NCBI GenBank assembly: GCA_041666525.1
Contig: JBAYGT010000035.1
Coordinates: 1-7,272 of the forward strand
DNA from: JBAXTZ01 sp041666525
Lineage (GTDB): Bacteria; Bacillota; Negativicutes; JBAXTZ01
DNA length: 7,272 nt
Direction of reading: 5' to 3'
The notes under the pieces: model-generated
The model's input: only the letters and a program-made list of their open reading frames with translations
Told to the model about the DNA's origin: nothing
Databases searched by the model: none
Position numbers and translations under genes: made by a program
Shown: piece by piece, positions 1 through 6,699 of the stretch
How the letters are laid out: every line of letters starts with the position of its first letter
Numbering within the stretch: the first letter of the stretch is position 1

Positions 1-88
1 CCTACTCAGTCTCCCGTCTCCAGCTAAAACTCTCGCCTTAACCTTCTTACTTCTTCCCTCGTATCTCCCAGCCTTTACTGGCATGTTT

Positions 89-111
89 GCATTGTTCAGT
101 TCTCAAGGTGC
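89..111 (-). promoter_or_regulatory. boxA-like antitermination element of rRNA leader
   Basis: On the minus strand the motif CCTTGAGAACTGAACAATG matches the form seen in Firmicute rrn leaders and spacers (CTTTGAAAACTgAACAA). In that family boxA binds NusB and S10 to prevent premature termination. The assignment rests on motif similarity only. Confidence 0.55.
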
Positions 112-146
112 TGTTTCCGCGCCACCCTCTCGGTCTTACCCTTGAG
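102..146 (-). other. leader stem-loop that includes the boxA-like element
   Basis: CTCAAGG (146-140 read on minus) is exactly complementary to CCTTGAG (108-102), giving a 7-bp stem around a 31-base loop. The 3' arm is the first half of the boxA-like element, and the 5' arm lies within about 15 bases of the expected transcript start. No T run follows, so it is not an intrinsic terminator. It may be a processing or folding element. Confidence 0.4.
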
Positions 147-161
147 GAGTGAGCGAAAGTT

Positions 162-190
162 ATTATATCACCGGCGCTTCCGTTCGTCAA
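162..190 (-). promoter_or_regulatory. strong sigma-A promoter for the rRNA-type leader
   Basis: On the minus strand -35 TTGACG (190-185) and -10 TATAAT (167-162) are separated by exactly 17 bases. Start of transcription is expected near 155. The bases just upstream (about 191-225) are AT-rich, like an UP element. A near-perfect core with an AT-rich upstream block is typical of stable RNA promoters. Confidence 0.8.
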
Positions 191-321
191 CATTTTATTC
201 ATTATTTATCAGAACTTTTTCGCCTACGTCCTCTACTTCGTTCCCCTCCATCAAGTTCACTCAACAGACAACTCCACGAATTCTACTCAGGCTTGCCTAT
301 TGGCTCGTATCACAAATTAAC
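191..321. other. intergenic stretch without a recognisable gene
   Basis: This lies between the stop of the P-loop gene and the rRNA-type promoter. The part nearest the promoter is AT-rich; the rest is purine-rich on the minus strand. I see no tRNA fold, no reading frame with a ribosome binding site and no hairpin followed by a T run. The P-loop gene therefore has no obvious terminator, and transcription may run on into the rRNA leader. Confidence 0.5.
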
Positions 322-1176
322 TTACCGGTTGTGCCAATTGCTGATTCCGCTGTTTTTCTTGATATCAAAAATCTCGACATTCACACGCCTAATATACATC
401 GATGTCATAGCCTCTAAATTGTCTTTAATATATTCTTGCAGCAGCTTAATTTTTAGTAATAATTCACAATCAGCATAAGCTGTTACATGAATACAAATAT
501 CCACAAATGTTTTATCATCATCGTCTTTGCTGCTGTAGATTTTAACGTCACTAGTGCCAGTAACACAGGTCTCATCTAGCAATAATCGTTTTACTATTTC
601 CACAAGCACAACATCAGCAATAGTGATTTTTCCGAGATAACTGAACTTTGTTTTTACAATAGTCTTCTCATAATGTTTTTTTCTTTTTCCGAGTCCAAAA
701 ACAACTTGAAATGTCCTGTCAAAAATATCCGCCCACGTTTCTTGAAGTTCCACATATGGTAGCGGTACTACATGCTCTCCATATATAAAGCGCCGATTAT
801 ACGCGTATATTCGATCCTGCTTTGTGGTTTCGTTTTCTATGTCAATCCATTTTTCGACAGCCGGCAACTCTAACGCCGCAACGATTCTATTAATCATATT
901 TTCCGAAGTACCTAAAACAAGAATTCCGGATATCGATGGCGTCACTTTTATTTTATTGCGCACTTCTGACAAGTGCTCAGCATCATCAAAAATCGCCCTG
1001 CGTACGGCCTTCATTTTGTTCGTTTCTTTTTTTGCAGAACAACCAGCCAGAATTTTCCCCTCAGATATTAGCAATCCGTCATCAATAACTGCGTTTAATC
1101 CCTCACGATGCGCAAGTTTTATCGCACGATGACTTTTACCAGTGCCACTTGTTCCGATTAAAGCAACTACTCTCAT
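322..1176 (-). CDS. P-loop nucleotide-binding protein with C-terminal Asp23/Gls24-like region
   Basis: A 284-residue protein. Walker A is GTSGTGKS at residues 8-15, straight after the first beta strand (MRVVALI), so an ATP- or GTP-binding domain occupies roughly residues 1-165. Other features in it are IDDGLLI (31-37), an AGCSAKKET stretch (44-52) and the strand GILVLGT (84-90). Residues about 178-271 begin FSYLGKITIADVV and end LLQEYIKDNLEAMTSMYIRRVNVEI (partial quote: LLQEYIKDN, then VNVEI at 265-269). This follows the Asp23/Gls24 pattern of G-x-I-x-I, a VQ-like helix, an MT turn and a final VNV strand. The start is the ATG at 1176, ten codons inside the longest frame, because AAGGTGG lies nine bases upstream and the P-loop then sits at the usual distance from the N-terminus. 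There is no signal peptide or membrane segment. The neighbours are rny upstream and an rRNA-type leader downstream. The function is unknown; the domain reading is by eye. Confidence 0.75.
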   Translation of the reverse strand: MRVVALIGTSGTGKSHRAIKLAHREGLNAVIDDGLLISEGKILAGCSAKKETNKMKAVRRAIFDDAEHLSEVRNKIKVTPSISGILVLGTSENMINRIVAALELPAVEKWIDIENETTKQDRIYAYNRRFIYGEHVVPLPYVELQETWADIFDRTFQVVFGLGKRKKHYEKTIVKTKFSYLGKITIADVVLVEIVKRLLLDETCVTGTSDVKIYSSKDDDDKTFVDICIHVTAYADCELLLKIKLLQEYIKDNLEAMTSMYIRRVNVEIFDIKKNSGISNWHNR

Positions 1177-1192
1177 AATATTCAACCACCTT

Positions 1193-1213
1193 CGATTAAA
1201 AAACAATTAATCG
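1193..1213 (-). other. inverted repeat next to ribosome binding site
   Basis: A perfect 7-bp inverted repeat, CGATTAA and TTAATCG, encloses a seven-base loop. It ends directly before the AAGGTGG ribosome binding site of the P-loop gene. In the transcript it could form a weak hairpin beside the binding site, or act as a DNA operator. No regulator is known. Confidence 0.35.
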
Positions 1214-1228
1214 GCTATCTCAACCACC

Positions 1229-1257
1229 ATTTTAGCATTCATTTCTTAAAACGTCAT
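1229..1257 (-). promoter_or_regulatory. likely promoter of the P-loop/Asp23-like gene
   Basis: On the minus strand -35 ATGACG (1257-1252), a 17-base spacer and an extended -10 TGCTAAAAT (core 1234-1229) lie just after the rny terminator. The predicted start near 1222 leaves a leader of about 46 bases that retains the ribosome binding site. The -35 matches consensus at only four of six positions; the TGn extension compensates. Confidence 0.5.
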
Positions 1258-1298
1258 CAATAAAAACAGCGCCGGCAAAATGCCGACGCTGTTTATGC
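1257..1298 (-). terminator. intrinsic terminator of rny
   Basis: Arms 1294-1281 and 1277-1264 form a 14-bp stem with one G-U pair (AAACAGCGTCGGCA with TGCCGGCGCTGTTT) and a three-base loop. TTTTTATT follows on the minus strand. It begins six bases after the rny stop codon region. Confidence 0.85.
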
Positions 1299-1303
1299 TG
1301 AAA

Positions 1304-2857
1304 TTATTTTGCGTAATTAACTGCTCTGGTTTCACGAACAACCGTCACTTTTATTTGACCTGGATATTCAAGTTCCGCTTCAACACGCTGAGCAATTTCT
1401 TTAGACATTTTTATCGATGCCAAATCGTCAATTTTATCCGGCATTACAATAATACGAACTTCCCTGCCTGCTTGAATTGCAAACGATTTCTCAACGCCCT
1501 CAAATGAGTTCGCTATCTCCTCTAACTTTTGCAACCGCTTTAGATAAAATTCCAATGTCTCGCGTCGAGCGCCAGGCCTAGCCGCAGAAATTGCATCCGC
1601 TGCTTGAACCAAAACGGCTTGTATGCTGGTTGCTTCATAATCACCGTGATGTGCTGCAATACAGTTAATAACCGATTGGTGCTCACCAAATTTCTTGGCA
1701 AGATTGATTCCAATTTCGATATGAGTACCCTCAACTTCAAAATCAACCGCTTTGCCCAAATCATGCAGCAAACCTCCACGCTTGGCAAGCGCCGGATCCA
1801 CTCCTAATTCATTGGCCAATAATCCGGCTAATTGAGCAACCTCTACTGTGTGTTTTAAAACGTTTTGACCAAAACTTGTTCGGTATTTCAAACGTCCGAG
1901 CAACTTAATAATTTCCGGATGCAGCCCATGTACACCTATTTCATAGGCGGCCTGCTCGCCAGCTTCACGCATCGTTTGTTCAACATCGCGTTGTGCCTTT
2001 GCAACCGTTTCTTCGATACGTGCCGGATGAATCCGCCCATCAGATATCAATTTTTCCAACGATAACCGTGCAACCTCTCTGCGAACCGGGTCGAATCCTG
2101 AAAGAATAACCGCTTCCGGGGTATCATCAATAATTAGCTCTATTCCGGTAAGATTCTCGAGAGTACGGATATTCCTGCCCTCTCTTCCAATAATGCGTCC
2201 CTTCATTTCTTCCGACGGGAGCGCAACAACTGACACGGTAGTTTCTGCAACATGGTCGGCTGCACAACGTTGTATCGCCATTGATATAATTTCACGAGCT
2301 TTCTTTTCAGCTTCTTCACGGGTTGAAGCTTCGATACTGCGAATCAGATCGGCCATTTCCTGACGTGTGCCTTTTTCAACTTCAGCCAACAATAACTGAC
2401 GAGCTTCATCGCTGCTTAATCCGGCAATTTTTTCCAAAATAGTCTTTTGTTGCAAATAAACTGCATTAATTTTTTCTTGAGTACTTTCAATTACAGCCTC
2501 TTTTATTGACAAACTCTCTTCTTTACGCGCGATGTTATCGGTTTTTTTGTCGAGATTTTCCTCTTTTTGAACAATCCGACGTTCTTGTTTCTGCAATTCA
2601 ATGCGTCGTTCCTTGTTCTCTTTGTCTATCTCGCTACGAAGCTTGAAAATTTCATCTTTTGCTTCAAGAAGCGCTTCTTTTTTTCGGGCATCGCCAGTTT
2701 TTTTGGCTTCGATAATTATTTTTCCGGCAGCTTCTTCGGCTGACTTGATTTTTGCTTCCGCAAATTTTTTGCGTATGGTATATCCTGCCAGTACTCCTAA
2801 ACCAATTCCGGCAAGAATGATTAAAATTATGACAATAAGAACTTCTGTTTCAAACAA
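1304..2857 (-). CDS. rny: ribonuclease Y
   Basis: RNase Y is a membrane-anchored endoribonuclease that starts decay of many mRNAs in Firmicutes, where it can join the RNA degradosome. The product is 517 residues, close to the family's roughly 520. In order it has an N-terminal membrane segment (about 4-25), a long charged coiled coil (about 30-180), a KH RNA-binding domain with the GREG loop (about 224-227) inside GRIIGREGRN, and an HD domain with LKHTVEV (His about 336), LLHDLGKAVD (His-Asp about 365-366), AAHHGD and QAADAIS (Asp about 421). All catalytic HD residues are present. I place the start at the TTG at 2857: AAGGAGG runs directly into the GTG three codons upstream, which leaves no spacing for that start, whereas the TTG has eight bases. 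The gene has its own promoter and terminator, so it appears monocistronic. Confidence 0.95.
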   Translation of the reverse strand: MFETEVLIVIILIILAGIGLGVLAGYTIRKKFAEAKIKSAEEAAGKIIIEAKKTGDARKKEALLEAKDEIFKLRSEIDKENKERRIELQKQERRIVQKEENLDKKTDNIARKEESLSIKEAVIESTQEKINAVYLQQKTILEKIAGLSSDEARQLLLAEVEKGTRQEMADLIRSIEASTREEAEKKAREIISMAIQRCAADHVAETTVSVVALPSEEMKGRIIGREGRNIRTLENLTGIELIIDDTPEAVILSGFDPVRREVARLSLEKLISDGRIHPARIEETVAKAQRDVEQTMREAGEQAAYEIGVHGLHPEIIKLLGRLKYRTSFGQNVLKHTVEVAQLAGLLANELGVDPALAKRGGLLHDLGKAVDFEVEGTHIEIGINLAKKFGEHQSVINCIAAHHGDYEATSIQAVLVQAADAISAARPGARRETLEFYLKRLQKLEEIANSFEGVEKSFAIQAGREVRIIVMPDKIDDLASIKMSKEIAQRVEAELEYPGQIKVTVVRETRAVNYAK

Positions 2858-2864
2858 TATTTTC

Positions 2865-2873
2865 ACCTCCTTC
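2865..2873 (-). promoter_or_regulatory. ribosome binding site that decides the rny start
   Basis: On the minus strand GAAGGAGG lies immediately before GTG AAA ATA TTG. The GTG shares its first base with the end of the motif, so it cannot be used efficiently. The TTG sits eight bases past GGAGG. Confidence 0.75.
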
Positions 2874-2921
2874 TTAATTTATTTCGCCTTCAACAAAAAT
2901 TCATGATGATAATCCTTCAAT

Positions 2922-2950
2922 ATTCTAAAGCCATTAGCAGTTTATGTCAA
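2922..2950 (-). promoter_or_regulatory. promoter of rny
   Basis: On the minus strand a consensus -35 TTGACA (2950-2945), a 17-base spacer and -10 TAGAAT (2927-2922). Expected start near 2915 gives a leader of about 58 bases. The -35 follows the T run of the recA terminator directly. Confidence 0.85.
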
Positions 2951-2978
2951 GAAAAACGGCAGTTTACACTGCCGTTTT
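2951..2978 (-). terminator. intrinsic terminator of recA
   Basis: A perfect 11-bp stem (AAAACGGCAGT with ACTGCCGTTTT, arms 2978-2968 and 2963-2953) and a four-base loop, followed on the minus strand by further Ts (TTTTTCTT). It lies just past the recA stop codon and should end the TPM-lemA-cinA-recA transcript. Confidence 0.9.
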
Positions 2979-2984
2979 ATCAAT

Positions 2985-4031
2985 CTATTCTTCTGAATCA
3001 TTCACAACATTGATTCTTACAATTCCAGTTGCAACCTTCTCTCGAACCTTTGCTTCGATTTCTGCAGCTAACGTCGGATTTTCTTGCAACGCCGCTTTGA
3101 CGTTTTCCTTGCCCTGTCCAAGTCGTTGCCCGCCGTAAGAGTACCAGGTTCCGCTTTTTTCCAAAATTTCATAGGTTGTACCCAAATCCACCAAACAACC
3201 TTCCTTGGAAACTCCTTTTCCGTACATTAAGTCAAAAGTCGCCACTTTAAATGGGGGCGCAACTTTATTTTTAACAACTTTTACTGTGGTTTTGTTGCCA
3301 ATCGGTTCGGTACCGTTTTTAATCTGCTCACCACGCCGAACATCCATTCTTATGGTCGCATAAAATTTTAATGCCCGCCCACCAGTTGTTGTCTCGGGAT
3401 TGCCGAACATTATTCCGATTTTTTCACGAATCTGGTTGATAAAAATAACAATCGTACGCGATTTACTAATTATGCTGGTAAGCTTGCGCATTGCCTGTGA
3501 CATCAACCGGGCATGCAGACCGACGTGTGAATCGCCCATATCGCCATCAAGCTCAGCTTTTGGCACTAAAGCAGCTACAGAGTCGACTACGATAACATCA
3601 ATTGCACCACTTCTGACCAACGCCTCAACAATTTCCAGTGCCTGTTCACCGCTATCCGGTTGCGATATCAGCAAATTATCTGTATCAACGCCCAACTTAG
3701 CTGCATATATTGGATCCAACGCATGCTCAGCATCAATAAATGCTGCAATTCCGCCCAACCGCTGTGCCTCGGCAATAACATGCAATGAAACAGTGGTTTT
3801 ACCGCTGGACTCCGGCCCATATAACTCAATTATCCGGCCACGCGGCAACCCGCCAATCCCAAGCGCTATATCAAGAGTAAGCATTCCGGTAGAAACAACC
3901 TCAAGATTCATCTTTCCTGATCCATCGCCCAACCTCATTATTGAGCCTTTACCGAAGTCTTTTTCTATCTGCTTCATAGCAAGATCAATTGCTTTAAGTC
4001 TTTCACCGGTTGCCGGTTGTTTTTCGCTCAT
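2985..4031 (-). CDS. recA: recombinase RecA
   Basis: RecA forms ATP-dependent filaments on single-stranded DNA, carries out strand exchange in recombinational repair, and triggers LexA self-cleavage in the SOS response. The 348-residue protein has the normal length. Walker A GPESSGKT is at residues 73-80, the catalytic glutamate lies in FIDAEHALD (Glu102), and Walker B VIVVDSVAAL ends on Asp150. Loop L1 (about 157-171, around ELDGDMGDSHVGL) and loop L2 (about 201-221, around MFGNPETTTGGRAL) are intact, as is the KAALQENP region near the C-terminus. The tail is short and acidic (NDSEE). The ATG at 4031 overlaps the cinA TAA as TAATG, with GGGAGG six bases upstream, so translation is probably coupled to cinA. 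There is no promoter or SOS operator directly ahead of recA; it should be transcribed with cinA, unless a promoter lies inside the cinA coding region. Confidence 0.97.
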   Translation of the reverse strand: MSEKQPATGERLKAIDLAMKQIEKDFGKGSIMRLGDGSGKMNLEVVSTGMLTLDIALGIGGLPRGRIIELYGPESSGKTTVSLHVIAEAQRLGGIAAFIDAEHALDPIYAAKLGVDTDNLLISQPDSGEQALEIVEALVRSGAIDVIVVDSVAALVPKAELDGDMGDSHVGLHARLMSQAMRKLTSIISKSRTIVIFINQIREKIGIMFGNPETTTGGRALKFYATIRMDVRRGEQIKNGTEPIGNKTTVKVVKNKVAPPFKVATFDLMYGKGVSKEGCLVDLGTTYEILEKSGTWYSYGGQRLGQGKENVKAALQENPTLAAEIEAKVREKVATGIVRINVVNDSEE

Positions 4032-5287
4032 TATAATCCTCCCGATAAATATTTTTTCAACGCGATTTGAATAGCTTTTACTGTCCGCTTTCTAATTAAT
4101 TCACGATCACCACTAAGTCTCAGTTCATTAACTTTACAGCCATTATTATCACTAATCGCAATATAAACCAACCCAATTGGTTTAGTCGGTGTATCACCTG
4201 TTGGTCCGGCAATACCAGTAGTTGACAAACCGATATCGCAACCAAATTTTTCTCGTACCTTGTCCGCCATTATCGTTGCAACTTCCGCACTAACAGCACC
4301 GTACCGCGCAAGAATTGTATCAGGTACTTCTAGTTGGTTAATTTTCACTGAGTTATCGTAAGCCACAACACCGCCATGAAAGTAACCCGAAGCACCAGGT
4401 ATCGCCGTGAATTCTGCAGCTAGTAATCCGCCTGTGCAAGATTCGGCAGTACAAAGTGACAGTTGCTTTTCAACTAGTATTTTGTGCAGCTCGTCCGCAA
4501 TATGACCGTCATCAACAGCAAAAATATACTTGCCAACAACCGCCCTTACCGCAGTTTCATAAATGTCTATCATGCTAATTGCTATTTGCTCACTAGCAGC
4601 ACTTGCAGTAATTCTGATATGCATTTCGTTTTCTTTTGCCAAAAAAGCAATAGTTGGATTGCTTTGTGACACAACCAACTCATGCAACAACTCTTCCAGA
4701 GCCGACTCACCGATACCATAGCATTTCAATACCCGTGATATGATATGTCGATTCCTTTCATAATCACGTTTTAACCGTGGCACCATTTCATCACGAAATA
4801 CGCCTTTCAACTCGCGCGGTGGTCCGGGTAACTGGATTATCAATTTTTCTTCATTTTCATATTGGCAGTTTAGGTAAACACATGGCGCAGTGCCATAAGC
4901 ATTTGGAACTATTTCAGTTCCAGCTGGAAAATATGCCTGACGCAAATTACGCTCAGGCATATTCAAATTCCGCGTTCGAAAATAATCCTTTAGCCATCCG
5001 GCACTGACTTCGTCAAACACCATCGTCACCTGCAGCACCTCGGCAACCGCCTGTTTGGTAATATCGCCAAGCGTTGGCCCCAAGCCACCGGTAGTAACTA
5101 CAATATCCGAACGTTTCAATGCCTGTGCAATAACTTCTCTAAGCCGCGCTGGGTTATCACCAACAGTAGCTTGATGGAGCACTGAAAAGCCAAGGCTGTT
5201 AAATTCTCTGGCTAAATAAGCTGCCGTAGTATTATCAATTTGACCAAGTAATAATTCAGTACCGGTACTAACAATTTCTACGTTCAA
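4031..5287 (-). CDS. cinA: CinA family protein (MoCF-like domain plus NMN amidohydrolase domain)
   Basis: CinA proteins join an N-terminal MoCF-biosynthesis-like domain (COG1058, an ADP-ribose pyrophosphatase in characterised members) to a C-terminal PncC domain that deamidates nicotinamide mononucleotide in pyridine nucleotide recycling. In competent bacteria cinA is a competence-induced partner of recA. The 418-residue product fits the family. The N-terminal domain (about 1-170) shows VSTGTELLLGQ, TTGGLGPTLGD and QLPGPPREL. The C-terminal domain (about 265-415) shows TAESCTGGLLAAE, GAVSAEVA, TTGIAGPTGDT and KPIGLVYIA. I chose the TTG at 5287, with AGGTG four bases upstream, because family members begin within a few residues of the EIVSTGTELL strand. 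The frame stays open to a TTG at 5305, which would add six residues. The gene begins 29 bases after lemA and overlaps recA by one base. Confidence 0.93.
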   Translation of the reverse strand: MNVEIVSTGTELLLGQIDNTTAAYLAREFNSLGFSVLHQATVGDNPARLREVIAQALKRSDIVVTTGGLGPTLGDITKQAVAEVLQVTMVFDEVSAGWLKDYFRTRNLNMPERNLRQAYFPAGTEIVPNAYGTAPCVYLNCQYENEEKLIIQLPGPPRELKGVFRDEMVPRLKRDYERNRHIISRVLKCYGIGESALEELLHELVVSQSNPTIAFLAKENEMHIRITASAASEQIAISMIDIYETAVRAVVGKYIFAVDDGHIADELHKILVEKQLSLCTAESCTGGLLAAEFTAIPGASGYFHGGVVAYDNSVKINQLEVPDTILARYGAVSAEVATIMADKVREKFGCDIGLSTTGIAGPTGDTPTKPIGLVYIAISDNNGCKVNELRLSGDRELIRKRTVKAIQIALKKYLSGGL

Positions 5288-5316
5288 ATTACACCTGCAA
5301 AGCAAAACTAATTGGA

Positions 5317-5871
5317 CTAAAATTTAACAGTTGGTACAGCCTTTGCGCCTTCATCGGCCTTAAAGTATTGTTTCCCACTAAATCCAAGCATACTGGCAAA
5401 AATACTGGTTGGAAATGATTTGATCTTAGTATTGTAAACCTGCACAGTATCATTATAATCCTTACGAGCAACCGCCAAACGGTTTTCCGTACCAGCCAGT
5501 TCATCTTGAAGCTGACGGAAATTTGCATCCGCTTTCAACTGTGGGTAGCTCTCACTAATCATGAGCAATCGGCCTAAAGCCGATGTCAATTCGCCATTGG
5601 CTTGTGACTTTGCTTCTGGTCCTTGTGCTCCCAACAATTTGCTCCGGGCAGCGGCGACATCACCAAAAACCTTTTGCTCATGCGCGGCATAACCTTTAAC
5701 CGTATTAACCAGGTTGGGAATAAGATCAGCACGGCGCTGCAGTTGATTCTCTACTTGCGACCACTTTCCGTTAACGTTTTCATTTAAGCTCACCAAGCCA
5801 TTATATGCTGAAACACCATAGAAACCAAGTAACGCAATAATGACAACAATGACAATTAGTATCTTGTTCAT
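5317..5871 (-). CDS. lemA: LemA family protein
   Basis: LemA proteins are small bacterial envelope proteins with one N-terminal membrane helix and a helical bundle exposed outside the membrane. Their role is not well settled. The 184-residue length is typical. Residues 4-20 (ILIVIVVIIALLGFYGV) form the membrane segment. The hallmark stretches follow: the NENVNGKWSQVENQLQRR and RADLIPNLVNTVKGY region (about 30-61), ENRLAVARKDYNDTVQVYN (129-147) and FPTSIFASMLGF (153-164). The ATG at 5871 has GAGAGG eight bases upstream. It lies 30 bases after the TPM-domain gene, a pairing seen in many bacteria, which suggests the two proteins act together at the membrane. Confidence 0.93.
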   Translation of the reverse strand: MNKILIVIVVIIALLGFYGVSAYNGLVSLNENVNGKWSQVENQLQRRADLIPNLVNTVKGYAAHEQKVFGDVAAARSKLLGAQGPEAKSQANGELTSALGRLLMISESYPQLKADANFRQLQDELAGTENRLAVARKDYNDTVQVYNTKIKSFPTSIFASMLGFSGKQYFKADEGAKAVPTVKF

Positions 5872-5901
5872 AAAACTAACCTCTCTTATTTTTAATATAC
5901 T

Positions 5902-6675
5902 TTACCATGAACGGCTGGACCCGCCGCCGCCGCCTGAACCACCACCAAAGCTATCACCACCCGATCCCCCGCCACCGCCACCACGTCGGAAAATAAGAGC
6001 TATAATCAGCCAGGTAAATGTACCTCCAAAAAACACCCAATCAATTATTAGCAAAACAACAATGCCGATTCCTATCAACACCATCATCCACGTCGGTAAT
6101 TGTTGACCGCTATCGACTTGTTGTTTGGCTGCCGGAGGGTCGCGACCTTGTCCGATGTCGACCTGATATTCTTTTGCTATTGCAACAGCAACTGCTTGAT
6201 AACCTTGCCAAACACCCTCTGAGTAGTTACCTTTCTTGAAATTCGGCAACATATAATCGTCTTGTATTCGTCCGGTCTTACCATCGGGTAGCGCGCCCTC
6301 AAGGCCATAACCAACTTCAATTCGTGATTTTTTGTCCTGTACCGCGACTAAAATCAACACGCCATTATTTTTTGTTTTGTCGCCGATTCCCCAGTCACGC
6401 AATACTTGAAGTGAGTATTCGTCAAGCGGAATACCATCTAACGAGTTCACGGTCAATACTACGAGTTGCGCGCCTGTCTTACTATTTAAATCGGTGCTTA
6501 TTTTGTTAATCTGAGCAACGAGCTTATTATCAAGTACACCAGCAATATCCTGACAATATATGCTACTACTCGGTTTAGGTGGAATAGCTGCAAAACATTG
6601 GACAGAATACAAGAAAAACGCAGTGATAAAAACTGTTAGAAAAACATTTTTCTTTCGAACATACTTTTCCATCAT
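5902..6675 (-). CDS. TPM-domain membrane protein, YgcG-like
   Basis: A 257-residue secreted and membrane-anchored protein. The N-terminus has a positive stretch (KYVRKK) and a hydrophobic core (about 11-27) with a likely cleavage after CFA (residue 29). The TPM domain covers about 42-172, with AGVLDN, TGAQLVVLTVNSLDG, NNGVLILVAVQDKKSRIEVGYGLEG, LPDGKTGRI and YSEGVWQGYQAV, the usual signatures. One or two membrane segments follow (about 196-212 and 214-229), then a glycine and serine tail ending GGGGGSSRSW, a common ending in this family. A plant TPM protein has phosphatase activity, but that should not be assumed here. The protein probably functions with LemA encoded next. Two ATGs lie in tandem (6675 and 6672); GAGG is five bases from the first and eight from the second, so the second may be used. 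Confidence 0.9.
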   Translation of the reverse strand: MMEKYVRKKNVFLTVFITAFFLYSVQCFAAIPPKPSSSIYCQDIAGVLDNKLVAQINKISTDLNSKTGAQLVVLTVNSLDGIPLDEYSLQVLRDWGIGDKTKNNGVLILVAVQDKKSRIEVGYGLEGALPDGKTGRIQDDYMLPNFKKGNYSEGVWQGYQAVAVAIAKEYQVDIGQGRDPPAAKQQVDSGQQLPTWMMVLIGIGIVVLLIIDWVFFGGTFTWLIIALIFRRGGGGGGSGGDSFGGGSGGGGGSSRSW

Positions 6676-6690
6676 AAGTACCTCGACTGT

Positions 6691-6699
6691 ATTATATCA
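6691..6699 (-). promoter_or_regulatory. extended -10 promoter of the TPM-lemA-cinA-recA run
   Basis: On the minus strand TGATATAAT is a consensus -10 (6696-6691) with a TGn extension. No good -35 is found at 16-18 bases upstream (the best is CTATTC or TATTCA). A start near 6684 would leave a leader of only about 9 bases before the first ATG, which barely keeps the GAGG ribosome binding site. Confidence 0.6.

Larger units (their letters stand above)
1..155 (-). other. probable rRNA operon leader, running out of the window
   Basis: Read on the minus strand, this is the transcribed leader downstream of a consensus promoter at 162-190. It holds no plausible reading frame. At 89-111 it carries GCACCTTGAGAACTGAACAA, which resembles the Bacillus rrn boxA region (TTCTTTGAAAACT followed by an AAACAA-like stretch), an element that binds antitermination factors ahead of 16S and 23S genes. 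A short CCAG/CTGG hairpin lies at about 69-82. No 16S, 23S or 5S sequence is recognisable inside the window, so the rRNA identity is inferred from promoter strength plus the boxA-like element. A leader for another stable RNA operon is possible. Confidence 0.6.

Noticed and set aside
120..137. T-box-like GAGGGTGGCGCGG in the left-end leader
   Set aside because: The T-box consensus needs GGGTGGnACCGCGG; here the nAC is missing, and no specifier loop or terminator is visible.
142..478. Two overlapping plus-strand frames near the left end
   Set aside because: They run antisense through the rRNA-type promoter and the end of the P-loop gene, lack ribosome binding sites and give low-complexity serine and leucine-rich products.
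500..535. DDDDK peptide in the P-loop protein (residues 218-222)
   Set aside because: A chance acidic turn between strands of the Asp23-like region; no reason to see a protease site or tag.
1177..1206. Ten-codon N-terminal extension of the P-loop protein
   Set aside because: It starts upstream of the ribosome binding site AAGGTGG, and the inner ATG has correct spacing and leads straight into the P-loop strand.
1195..1223. Alternative promoter TTGAGA-17-TTTAAT for the P-loop gene
   Set aside because: Its expected start near 1188 would cut off part of the ribosome binding site; the promoter at 1229-1257 leaves a complete leader.
3400..4074. A 224-codon open frame on the plus strand opposite recA
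   Set aside because: It is the antisense shadow of recA, has no ribosome binding site and its product shows no family features.
5905..5990. GC-rich repeat-like stretch at the end of the TPM gene
   Set aside because: It simply encodes the glycine-rich tail normal for this family.
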